Below the pieces are notes generated by a model. That model searched no databases and was not told the origin of the DNA. It was given only the letters and a program-made list of their open reading frames with translations. Shown piece after piece: positions 13,193 to 19,210 of a stretch of 28,385 bases of DNA (position 1 is the stretch's first letter; the number at the start of each line of letters is the position of its first letter). A program made the translations under genes and the position numbers. This DNA is from a virus: positions 1 through 28,385 of IMG/VR virus record IMGVR_UViG_3300036909_000074; one strand, 5' to 3'.

Positions 13193-13614
13193 GCTACGGC
13201 TCCGGCGACGGCTACGGCTCCGGCTACGGCTACGGCTACGGCTACGGCGACGGCTACGGCTCCGGCTACGGCTACGGCTACGGCTCCGGCTACGGCGACG
13301 GCTACGGCTCCGGCTACGGCGACGGCTACGGCGACGGCTACGGCTCCGGCTCCGGCGACGGCTACGGCTCCGGCTACGGCGACGGCTACGGCTCCGGCTA
13401 CGGCGACGGCGACGGCGACGGCTACGGCTCCGGCTCCGGCGACGGCGACGGCTACGGCTCCGGCTACGGCGACGGCGACGGCGACGGCTCCGGCTACGGC
13501 GACGGCGACGGCTACGGCTCCGGCTACGGCTACGGCTACGGCTACGGCTCCGGCTACGGCTACGGCTCCGGCTACGGCTACGGCTACGGCTACGGCTCCG
13601 GCTACGGCGAATAA
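13180..13614 (+). CDS. Gly-Tyr/Gly-Ser/Gly-Asp repeat protein
   Basis: A 144-residue protein starting at the ATG at 13180, with AAGGA ten bases before it. It is MAKL, then 139 residues in which every other residue is Gly and the alternate one is Tyr, Ser or Asp, then Glu and stop. No fold is expected. Composition resembles silk-like, adhesive or condensate-forming disordered proteins, with Tyr as 'stickers'. The repeat keeps all frames open; I choose this frame because of its start, its binding site and the invariant GGC. An Arg/Leu frame (13170-13712) is the main rival. Similar GYG/GDG/GSG proteins exist in other phages, without a known role. Confidence 0.7.
   Translation: MAKLGYGSGDGYGSGYGYGYGYGDGYGSGYGYGYGSGYGDGYGSGYGDGYGDGYGSGSGDGYGSGYGDGYGSGYGDGDGDGYGSGSGDGDGYGSGYGDGDGDGSGYGDGDGYGSGYGYGYGYGSGYGYGSGYGYGYGYGSGYGE
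13192..13608 (+). repeat. About 70 tandem hexamers GGC-(TAC/TCC/GAC)
   Basis: 417 bases consist only of GGC alternating with TAC, TCC or GAC. The combination GCC (Ala), which would complete the two-position T/G and A/C set, never occurs. There is no synonymous drift and no interruption, so the block is either very young or under strong constraint. Confidence 0.95.
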
Positions 13615-13708
13615 TTCAATCTAGGGGCAGTGCAAGCTGCCCCGCAACCCTACGAGATGCAATATCGTCGCTGGCGCTTGAGTACCTAACGAAAGAGAGG
13701 AAATCATC

Positions 13709-14269
13709 ATGACGGAAGTAGCCCAAGGAATCCTAGAAGTTGGCACGAACGGTGCTGGCGAAGTCGTCGTCAATCACCCTGATCTGATGCCAGACGAGAA
13801 CGGTGTTGGTCACATCGTATTCTCTGTTTCGCAAGCGCAGAACTTGGCTTCGTTGCTCTTGAAGAAGGCGAGTGAGGCAGCAAGCGAACTACAGGAGAAG
13901 CATAGGAAAGAGGCCGAGAGCGTCCCCGTTGACCGCTCCAAGCGCGTCCTAACGACTGGCGCTCCTGTTCCTGATGACAACAGCCACATGACAGATCGGG
14001 GTGACGGTCAACAGGTTGATTATGTCGTGCTGAGTGCCAATGAGCGTAGCAAGGGTTTTGTTCGGCCTTACCGTGATGCCTATCGGCATCTGAAGTGCGG
14101 CAAGATCACTACGATGGCCCGATCCATTGCGGAGACGTATGCGCGTGACCCGCATTTCTACACTGGCACATTCTGCACAACATGCGGGGCGCATTTTCCA
14201 ATCGGCGAGATCGGCGAGTTTGTCTGGTACGAGATGGATGGATCGACCGGGCCGAAGGTCGGGGTGTAG
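13709..14269 (+). CDS. Two-module phage protein with CxxC zinc knuckle
   Basis: A 186-residue protein with ATG at 13709 and GAGAGGAAA upstream. Residues 1-60 (VVVNHPDLMPDENGVGHIVFSVSQAQNLASLLLKKASEA) form one small phage module. After a charged linker, the C-terminal ~75 residues (SKGFVRPYRDAYRHLKCGKITTMARSIAETYARDPHFYTGTFCTTCGAHFPIGEIGEFVWYEMDG) are a widely conserved phage domain. A Cys (KCGK), a CTTC knuckle and His probably hold zinc. The two parts look like separate genes joined in frame; no internal binding site is visible before MTDRGDG. The function is unknown. Confidence 0.65.
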   Translation: MTEVAQGILEVGTNGAGEVVVNHPDLMPDENGVGHIVFSVSQAQNLASLLLKKASEAASELQEKHRKEAESVPVDRSKRVLTTGAPVPDDNSHMTDRGDGQQVDYVVLSANERSKGFVRPYRDAYRHLKCGKITTMARSIAETYARDPHFYTGTFCTTCGAHFPIGEIGEFVWYEMDGSTGPKVGV

Positions 14270-14297
14270 GCACCGTCGCGATAACGATAGAGGTTCC

Positions 14298-14636
14298 ATG
14301 AGTCAGTGTAAGCGATGCAAGAGAGACGGCCTACGATGGGTCCAGACGGACGGCAAATGGCGTCTCTATGCAGGCGAAACCCTCCATGTATGCCAGTGGA
14401 CCAAACCGCCCGTCAGAACGCCGCAGAGGGCACAGAGTGCATTTACTGCAGGTGCGGCGAAGTGGGAAGCAAAGCAGCCGCCGAAAGAGCCGTTTCCGCC
14501 AGAGGCCGATGGAGACTGGCAGCATTTGTATTGGACATTTCTCGACCACACAGGGATGACGAAGGCGTTGAAGAGGGAAGCGGATATGGGATACAAGACG
14601 CAACAGAACATTGTCTTTGAAGAGTTGGTGCCGTGA
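14298..14636 (+). CDS. Small protein with N-terminal zinc-finger-like motif
   Basis: A 112-residue protein from the ATG at 14298, with AGAGG upstream; the open frame upstream to 14127 is a shadow of the previous gene. The N-terminus MSQCKRCKRDGLRWVQTDGKWRLYAGETLHVCQW has a CxxC pair and a later His-x-Cys, a compact zinc-binding motif common in small phage proteins. The middle is Pro/Lys/Glu-rich (PPKEPFPPEADGD). The C-terminus is helical (LYWTFLDHTGMTKALKREADMG). It ends in TGATG shared with the next gene. No specific function is known. Confidence 0.6.
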   Translation: MSQCKRCKRDGLRWVQTDGKWRLYAGETLHVCQWTKPPVRTPQRAQSAFTAGAAKWEAKQPPKEPFPPEADGDWQHLYWTFLDHTGMTKALKREADMGYKTQQNIVFEELVP

Positions 14637-15058
14637 TGGGATGGATACCCGTAACAGATCAAAGACGAACGCCGGACGGAAACTGGGTACCTGTCAAGAA
14701 TCCCATGCGCGGGATGCGATTCTCTCCGATGGGAGATGGCACTGGATACCTGGCTGTGCGATACGACAAGGCGCGCTACATCTACGAGGGAGTGCCGCAG
14801 CATAGCGCCGATTGCCTCCAAACAACTCGCATGGCAAGCAGCTATCTACGGCAGCACATCCGGGACAAATGCACTTTCGTGGAGGTCAAGGCTTACGAAA
14901 ACTTGGAAGCGTACCAGGCGGATGAAGCGATCCCAGAGAAGAAGTTTGTGAGGGTGCAGGAAATTCCAGAAGGGACCGCAGAGCCGCAAATGTCACTGTT
15001 TGCGCTTCTGGACCTGAAGAAGAAAGGGAGAGGACATGAAAAAACTGAGAATAGGTGA
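14636..15058 (+). CDS. KTSC-like domain phage protein
   Basis: A 140-residue protein; the ATG at 14636 overlaps the previous stop as TGATG (a GTG three bases earlier is possible). The central part GYLAVRYDKARYIYEGVPQHSADCLQTTRMASSYLRQHIRDKCTFVEV has the KTSC arrangement of strand, Y-x-Y-x-x-VP, helix and a closing 'I+' strand. It lacks the leading 'VDS' seen in the protein at 11287. The C-terminus is acidic, then basic. It may be a second, divergent KTSC protein of this phage; the role is unknown. It overlaps the next gene by 23 bases. Confidence 0.5.
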   Translation: MGWIPVTDQRRTPDGNWVPVKNPMRGMRFSPMGDGTGYLAVRYDKARYIYEGVPQHSADCLQTTRMASSYLRQHIRDKCTFVEVKAYENLEAYQADEAIPEKKFVRVQEIPEGTAEPQMSLFALLDLKKKGRGHEKTENR

Positions 15059-15416
15059 TCTGGAGCAGGTTGGAACTTGCGTAATCGAAATCCCTTATGG
15101 TCGTACGAAATGGCCAGTATTCATGATTGTCGGTTTATGGGGATTAACTCCGCCTCCACAATATGGCACACGCAAGCCCAGTGTAGACAAGGAATGGATG
15201 GCAGTTACACACCTTCCCACGGGAGTTCGCGGCGGAGATGTGAGAGTTGACGATCCGAGCAAGAAGCAGAAATTGGAGAAGTATGCGCAAATGTTCGGCC
15301 GCGCTCGTACAGTCGATGGCACTCGGCGGAAATATCGCAAACTCTCGAAGTACCAGAAGTCGTGGATCAAGCGGCAAGTGGCGTGGCTGCTGCCTGCGAA
15401 GGTGGTGAAGCCATGA
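15036..15416 (+). CDS. Hypothetical basic phage protein
   Basis: A 126-residue protein with ATG at 15036 and AGGGAGAGG upstream. The N-terminal half is beta-type (VGTCVIEIPYGRTKWPVFMIVGLWG). The C-terminal half is strongly basic (DPSKKQKLEKYAQMFGRARTVDGTRRKYRKLSKYQKSWIKRQVAWLL), suggesting nucleic-acid contact. There is no Cys knuckle or catalytic motif. It overlaps the next gene as ATGA. No family is recognised. Confidence 0.55.
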   Translation: MKKLRIGDLEQVGTCVIEIPYGRTKWPVFMIVGLWGLTPPPQYGTRKPSVDKEWMAVTHLPTGVRGGDVRVDDPSKKQKLEKYAQMFGRARTVDGTRRKYRKLSKYQKSWIKRQVAWLLPAKVVKP

Positions 15417-15667
15417 GCAACGACACCGAGCTAGACCCGACCGCCCTCAATGGCGAAGTGCTTAGCCTCCTGAGAGAGCATCACGCCTGGCATACGCCCT
15501 ACACGCTACGGCAGCGCATCGAGGCACTGACGGGCCGGTGGGTAGCGGACTCCACGATTTGCAGCCGGATACGTGACCTGCGGCTGGACAAGTACGGTGC
15601 GCACCAGATTCTCACGGAGCGGTTGCCGCACTCGCACACTTGCAGGTATAGGCTGGTAGGGAAATGA
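15413..15667 (+). CDS. Small winged-helix-like protein
   Basis: An 84-residue protein from the ATG at 15413 (ATGA overlap, AAGGTGG upstream). The sequence LNGEVLSLLREHHAWHTPYTLRQRIEALTGRWVADSTICSRIRDLRLDKYGAHQILTERLP...CRYRLVG reads as three helices and a beta wing. 'YTLRQRIEALTG....STICSRIRDL' is the helix-turn-helix. This pattern is frequent in small phage proteins beside methyltransferase or replication genes. It is probably a DNA-binding accessory or regulator; the target is unknown. Confidence 0.65.
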   Translation: MSNDTELDPTALNGEVLSLLREHHAWHTPYTLRQRIEALTGRWVADSTICSRIRDLRLDKYGAHQILTERLPHSHTCRYRLVGK

Positions 15668-16299
15668 CGCCATATTACGAACATGCCGGGATTCAAATCT
15701 GGCTTGGCGACTGCCGCGAGATTCTGCCCACGCTGCAGGCAGACCTTGTGGTTACCGATCCCCCTTATGGCATGAACTTTAGGTCATGCTATCGCATCGT
15801 AAAGCACGATGCGATAGCTGGAGACGCATTCCTTCCTCTCGACCTGATAAACATGGCGATAGCGGCAGCGACCCGTGCAGCCTATGTATTTTGCCGTTGG
15901 GATAACCTATCAGACATGCCCAAACCCCAGAGCGTGCTTGCTTGGATCAAGAACAACTGGAGCATGGGCGACCTTAAGCACGAGCACGGCAGACAGTGGG
16001 AGGCGTGTTGCTTCTACCCTCAGTCCGACCACGAGTTCATAAAGAGAATCCCTGACGTGATCTTCGCGGAGCGCACAGGGAACGATCTTCACGCCACCCA
16101 GAAGCCCGAGAACCTTATGCGGACCATCATCCATGCCAATGTCGGGGATATGGTACTCGACCCCTTCATGGGCAGCGGCACAACGCTGGTAGCAGCGAAG
16201 AATCTAGGCCGCAAGGCAATCGGCATCGAGATCGAGGAACGATACTGCGAAATCGCGGCCAAGCGCCTGAGCCAGGAGGTATTCAACTTTGAGCAATGA
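15664..16299 (+). CDS. DNA methyltransferase, N6-adenine/N4-cytosine type (beta class)
   Basis: A 211-residue enzyme, ATGA-overlapped at both ends. Motif IV TDPPYG (residues 31-36) comes before motif I LDPFMGSGTT (165-174), the order of beta-class N6-adenine or N4-cytosine methyltransferases. 'QKPENLMRTII' just before motif I is typical of the N6_N4_Mtase family. It transfers a methyl group from S-adenosylmethionine to DNA. There is no partner restriction enzyme, so it is an orphan, most likely protecting the phage from host restriction. It is small; the recognition region lies between the motifs (about residues 40-160). DPPY favours adenine, but base and site cannot be told. Confidence 0.9.
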   Translation: MTPYYEHAGIQIWLGDCREILPTLQADLVVTDPPYGMNFRSCYRIVKHDAIAGDAFLPLDLINMAIAAATRAAYVFCRWDNLSDMPKPQSVLAWIKNNWSMGDLKHEHGRQWEACCFYPQSDHEFIKRIPDVIFAERTGNDLHATQKPENLMRTIIHANVGDMVLDPFMGSGTTLVAAKNLGRKAIGIEIEERYCEIAAKRLSQEVFNFEQ

Positions 16300-16799
16300 C
16301 CGCATCTGAACTGGCAAGACAACTCCACGGCAAGAAGGCAGGCAGGCGCTGGATGTGCCGTTGTCCGTGCACCACTATGCATCACAATGGAGACCGCAAT
16401 CGAAGCCTGAGTGTATGGCAAAGCGATGACGGTTGGGTGAGGGTCCACTGTTTCACGGGCTGCACACGGGAAGACATTCTTGCAGCGCTAGGGCTTAAGG
16501 TACGAGACCTGGCGCTGAATGAATTTAAACCAAATGCCGAGTGGGAGCAGCGGCGCAGAGATGAGGATCGACTCAAGCTCTTGGGGCACCAGCACGGACT
16601 CGCAATCATGGCTCAGGCCGTCATCCCCGAGAAGCGAAACTATTGGCGGGCGGTGGAGCGTAATATCGCTGTCAAGGGCCGTGCGCTGAGAGACAAACTA
16701 TATCCCGAAGAGAAGATACGACGGGACAAGGAACGGGAATTGCAGAGGATAATACGGGAGTACGGTGTGGAGGAACTGTGGAATTGTCTACCGAGATAA
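16296..16799 (+). CDS. Stand-alone primase-type CHC2 zinc-finger protein
   Basis: A 167-residue protein overlapping the methyltransferase as ATGA. Residues 21-60 (CRCPCTTMHH...RSLSVWQSDDGWVRVHCFTGCTREDILAALGL) form the zinc-ribbon of DnaG-type primases, with Cys21, Cys23/25, His29/30, Cys52 and Cys56. No Toprim catalytic core follows. The rest is a charged helical region (EWEQRRRDEDRLKLLGHQHGL...EEKIRRDKERELQRIIREYG). Many phage genomes carry the zinc domain apart from the polymerase part. It may recognise priming sites together with a catalytic subunit encoded outside this window, or act as a decoy. Confidence 0.75.
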   Translation: MTASELARQLHGKKAGRRWMCRCPCTTMHHNGDRNRSLSVWQSDDGWVRVHCFTGCTREDILAALGLKVRDLALNEFKPNAEWEQRRRDEDRLKLLGHQHGLAIMAQAVIPEKRNYWRAVERNIAVKGRALRDKLYPEEKIRRDKERELQRIIREYGVEELWNCLPR

Positions 16800-16960
16800 T
16801 GGCTGGCGACGCCCTTGAATTAGTTAAAGGATCGCGCAATCCTGCGGCCCAAAGGGATTTCCTAGTTGGGTTATGCTTGGCAGTTCAAATGATGTTAGAG
16901 GATGAACCAAACCCTGAAGATGAGCATCCATCGCCATTTCCTACCGGAGTAGAGGCATGA
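16778..16960 (+). CDS. Small acidic hypothetical protein
   Basis: A 60-residue protein starting with GTG at 16778 behind GGAGGAA; an ATG at 16799 that overlaps the previous stop lacks a good site. A helical N-terminal part (TEIMAGDALELVKGSRNPAAQRDFLVGLCLAVQMMLE) is followed by an acidic, Pro-rich tail (DEPNPEDEHPSPFPTG). It overlaps the next gene as ATGA. No family is recognised. The acidic tail might mimic nucleic acid, but that is only a possibility. Confidence 0.5.
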   Translation: MELSTEIMAGDALELVKGSRNPAAQRDFLVGLCLAVQMMLEDEPNPEDEHPSPFPTGVEA

Positions 16961-17169
16961 AAGACACGAAAAGAGTTCGCCGTATGCTGCTAGACGTAGT
17001 GGATGATTGCAAGGAAACTCCTCCAGAGCAGATGCGCATCCAGTTGCTTGCGGCTGGCTGGACTCCTGTCAATCAGAGCGTTTGGCGGCATCCTGATGGA
17101 ACGCTCCATATTGGACCCTATGGAGCATGGAAGAAAATGTGTGCGGAGATTCGCGGGGTGAAGGCATGA
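16957..17169 (+). CDS. Small hypothetical phage protein
   Basis: A 70-residue protein linked at both ends by ATGA overlaps. A basic helical N-terminus (KDTKRVRRMLLDVVDDCKETPPEQMRIQLLAAGW) is followed by a short hairpin (VWRHPDGTLHIGPYGAWKKMCAEIRG). 'AGW......WR.PDG....GPY.A' recurs in many small phage proteins and probably forms a compact, double-psi-like mini-domain. The function is unknown. Confidence 0.55.
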   Translation: MKDTKRVRRMLLDVVDDCKETPPEQMRIQLLAAGWTPVNQSVWRHPDGTLHIGPYGAWKKMCAEIRGVKA

Positions 17170-17354
17170 GCGACATTAAGCAAGCAGCAAAGTGGATGCA
17201 GGAAGGAAAAAAGATCACTGGCGGAAATGCCTTGCACCCGTTATTGCTCGTCAACGGGGAAATATGCTTCGATACAGGCAAAGGCGGGGGTCTATACCCT
17301 TACCACCTCGACGATTCAGACCTTCTCGCCGAAGACTGGGAGATTGCCGAGTGA
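17166..17354 (+). CDS. DUF2829/Tad2-like small protein, paralogue B
   Basis: A 62-residue protein, ATGA-overlapped with the previous gene. It begins SDIKQAAKWMQEGKKITGG, has a short central hairpin (HPLLLVNGEICFDTGKGGGLYPYHLDD) and ends SDLLAEDWEIAE. The first 15 and last 10 residues match the protein at 6114-6353, from which it differs by a shorter middle. The closing 'DLLAEDWEI' is typical of DUF2829, the family that includes Tad2 anti-Thoeris proteins. Two copies 11 kb apart suggest duplication and divergence toward different ligands; this is inference. Confidence 0.6.
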   Translation: MSDIKQAAKWMQEGKKITGGNALHPLLLVNGEICFDTGKGGGLYPYHLDDSDLLAEDWEIAE

Positions 17355-18031
17355 ACGATCTAGTCACAGGTGCAACGTTGCACCCCACGCTCTGCACTCC
17401 TGATTTTCAGGCCATAAGGCAATTGGGCAGACCCGAAGCAGGAACGCGCCTGAAGGCCATTCTGACCTCGCTGGTGGGTGCTGAGGAACACGCGCTAGAC
17501 ACGATATTCCACGTTCGCCTGCAATGCTTTCGGATGGTGCGAGAGTTGGAGACGTGGAAAGACGATGTAGACCCGGAGATGGACCGCCCGTTCAAGTCGC
17601 TTGACCGCTGGACAGAGTGCTTCTTTCCTGACCAGCCACGCTACGCCAAGGCAGCGAAGGCGGCTGATGAGTCCCTGGCCGGCGTTCCGATAGAGACGAT
17701 CAACAAGATCAGCGTATCGAATCTGATGCTGCTCTCCAGCCCCAGCGTGTCGGAGAAGGTGCGCACTAAGCCGGACGTGTTGCAGACCGCGCAGACATCC
17801 ACCAAGAGGGGTTTGCTTGACTACCTAAACGAAAATCATCACCAGAAGCTCGAACATGCTGAGCCGGTGATGCTGCCCAAGGATGGGAAAAGCCGGTTTG
17901 ATGTGGCGATCGCGATGGCGCTTGCCCTGGACGCAAAGACACAGCCAGAGGCAATCGAGTACATCGCTGAGACGTATATCAGCGAGAACGCGGTGCGGTA
18001 TGAGAATTGGCTTGAGGAGCAGAAAGCATGA
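17351..18031 (+). CDS. Hypothetical phage protein, helical
   Basis: A 226-residue protein starting with GTG that overlaps the previous stop as GTGA, with GGGAG upstream; the open frame back to 17192 shadows the previous gene. It is largely helical and soluble. Notable stretches are GTRLKAILTSLVGAEEHALDTIFHVRLQCFRMVRELETWKDDVDPEMDRP, NKISVSNLMLLSSPSVSEKVRTKPDVLQTAQ and EAIEYIAETYISENAVRYENWLEEQ. 'ISVSNLMLLSSPSVSEKVRTKPDVLQTA' resembles a ParB/KorB-type helical DNA-binding segment, but this is only an impression. The palindrome 17369-17384 lies at codons 7-12. Between primase-type and methylase genes, a replication-linked role is plausible. Confidence 0.55.
   Translation: MNDLVTGATLHPTLCTPDFQAIRQLGRPEAGTRLKAILTSLVGAEEHALDTIFHVRLQCFRMVRELETWKDDVDPEMDRPFKSLDRWTECFFPDQPRYAKAAKAADESLAGVPIETINKISVSNLMLLSSPSVSEKVRTKPDVLQTAQTSTKRGLLDYLNENHHQKLEHAEPVMLPKDGKSRFDVAIAMALALDAKTQPEAIEYIAETYISENAVRYENWLEEQKA
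17369..17384. repeat. 16-bp perfect palindrome near the 5' end of a gene
   Basis: GGTGCAACGTTGCACC, identical to the copy at 10862-10877, begins 18 bases after the GTG start at 17351. In this position a bound protein or an RNA hairpin could affect translation or elongation. Confidence 0.7.
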
Positions 18032-18180
18032 GGCGATACGACACAATTCGCAATCGGCTGGTGATCCATTATGGGCTGAGCGAGCGGCAGAGTAAGTTGC
18101 TCACAATTGATTTAATCTGGCAGTTATTCTGGTGCAGGGACGATTCTGCAAGACGGTTGATCTTGGGGGTTTCACGATGA
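18028..18180 (+). CDS. Small hypothetical protein (50 residues)
   Basis: An ATG overlaps the previous stop as ATGA and opens 50 codons that end in ATGA shared with the next gene, a spacing that is strong evidence for a real gene. The product is basic and helical (MRRYDTIRNRLVIHYGLSERQSKLLTIDLI, WQLFWCRDDSARRLILGVSR), without a membrane segment or known motif. It may be a small DNA-binding or accessory peptide for the methylase that follows. No family is recognised. Confidence 0.55.
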   Translation: MRRYDTIRNRLVIHYGLSERQSKLLTIDLIWQLFWCRDDSARRLILGVSR

Positions 18181-18824
18181 AGCTACTGGATTTATTTGCA
18201 GGAAGGCTCGGATGGTCTAAGGCGTTCCTTGAGCGCGGCTGGGAAGTAGTTGCGGTTGATCTCACCTTGCCCACGATGGATATTCCGGCCGGCGTGGATT
18301 ATCGGCTCATGGACGTTCTTACCATCACGCCAGAGTGGATAAAAGAGCAGGGGTTTGACTTCATCTGCGCATCATCGCCTTGCGAACAGTTCTCGGTCCA
18401 CGGGATGAAGTGCTTCCACCCTAACCCGCCATATCCTACATTAGGGATGAAGCTATTCAATCATACGCGGGAGATTTGCGAAGCGTCTGGGTTGCCGTAC
18501 ATCATGGAGAACGTGAGAGCAGCTCAGGCGTTCGTGGGAAATGCTGTTAATCACTGTGGACCGTTCTATTTATGGGGAAGCGCTGTTCCGATATTGTTGA
18601 ATCAGGGAATAAAAAAAGGTGCAGATATGGGGGGAAGTGTAGCCAAACCAGGGGTTCCCAGATCAACGATAAGGGAATATCGATATGGACAGGGCAAAGA
18701 TTATTGCTGTGATGAAAATGGGTACAGCAAGAAAAGAGGAGCCGCCAAAGTAGCTGAAATTCCCTCTGAACTCTCCCGCTGTGTAGTTGATTACGCTGAA
18801 CGCATATTGGAGATTCCAGCATGA
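18177..18824 (+). CDS. C5-cytosine-methylase-like protein
   Basis: A 215-residue protein from the ATG at 18177 (ATGA overlap). It opens with LLDLFAGRLGWSKAFLERGWEVVAVDL, the SAM-binding motif I of C5-methylases (D-L-F-A-G). It continues with FDFICASSPCEQFSVHG, where PCEQFS replaces the usual PCQ.FS around the catalytic Cys (residue 69), and IMENVR (motif VI ENV, residues 111-113). It is much shorter than standard enzymes (>300 residues) and lacks an obvious target-recognition domain. This fits the phage sub-family that either methylates a simple site or modifies cytosine otherwise. With the methyltransferase at 15664 it gives the phage two potential DNA-modifying enzymes. Confidence 0.82.
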   Translation: MKLLDLFAGRLGWSKAFLERGWEVVAVDLTLPTMDIPAGVDYRLMDVLTITPEWIKEQGFDFICASSPCEQFSVHGMKCFHPNPPYPTLGMKLFNHTREICEASGLPYIMENVRAAQAFVGNAVNHCGPFYLWGSAVPILLNQGIKKGADMGGSVAKPGVPRSTIREYRYGQGKDYCCDENGYSKKRGAAKVAEIPSELSRCVVDYAERILEIPA

Positions 18825-19210
18825 AACCACGCAAGCCATTACCGCGCAGCACAGTGCCGATCCCGAAGAAGAGCGCACGCATCCGCCGCAAGCCGTTTCC
18901 TGATGCGAAGGACAAGCGGGAGCCGGTAGCGGTGCGGGTGCTGGATGATGGGCGCGAGAGAATCAATATGCTCACGGCGGCTGGACGGGAGATATATCGT
19001 AGCCGAAAGCGGATTGCATGGTTAGCGCAAGGTGAACTCTGTGCAATATGCGGTAGGTATGTTTCGTGGGAAGAATGTGAAGCAGACCACATCCGGCCCC
19101 GATCATTGGAACGTGATGACCGGCAAGAGAATATCCAAGCAGTGCATCGCAGGTGCAATTTTCTCAAGGGTTCTCAACAGAACTATTCACCGAAAGAAAG
19201 GGGGGAATAG
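18821..19210 (+). CDS. HNH endonuclease
   Basis: A 129-residue protein with an ATGA overlap. A basic, Pro-rich N-terminus (KPRKPLPRSTVPIPKKSARIRRKPFPDAK) precedes the HNH core at residues 74-115: CAICG, EADHIRPR, ENIQAVHRRCNFLKGSQ. The catalytic His is His90 (DH), with Asn104 and His109, and Cys74, Cys77 and Cys112 likely hold structural zinc. Phages use such small HNH proteins beside terminase (packaging) or as free-standing nucleases. Here it lies far from the terminase genes and next to a VRR nuclease and methylases. Recombination, host DNA degradation or homing are all possible. Confidence 0.88.
   Translation: MKPRKPLPRSTVPIPKKSARIRRKPFPDAKDKREPVAVRVLDDGRERINMLTAAGREIYRSRKRIAWLAQGELCAICGRYVSWEECEADHIRPRSLERDDRQENIQAVHRRCNFLKGSQQNYSPKERGE

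Noticed and set aside
6799-13608. CRISPR array
   Set aside because: The repeats are contiguous, in frame and without unique spacers, so they are protein-coding tandem repeats.
6697-13614. Diversity-generating retroelement
   Set aside because: No reverse transcriptase and no template/variable repeat pair with adenine-biased change is present in the window.
13170-13712. Arg/Leu-repeat protein in the frame overlapping the Gly-Tyr protein
   Set aside because: It is open only because of the hexamer; its start has no better signal, and the Gly frame matches known phage repeat proteins. Kept as a rival, not annotated.
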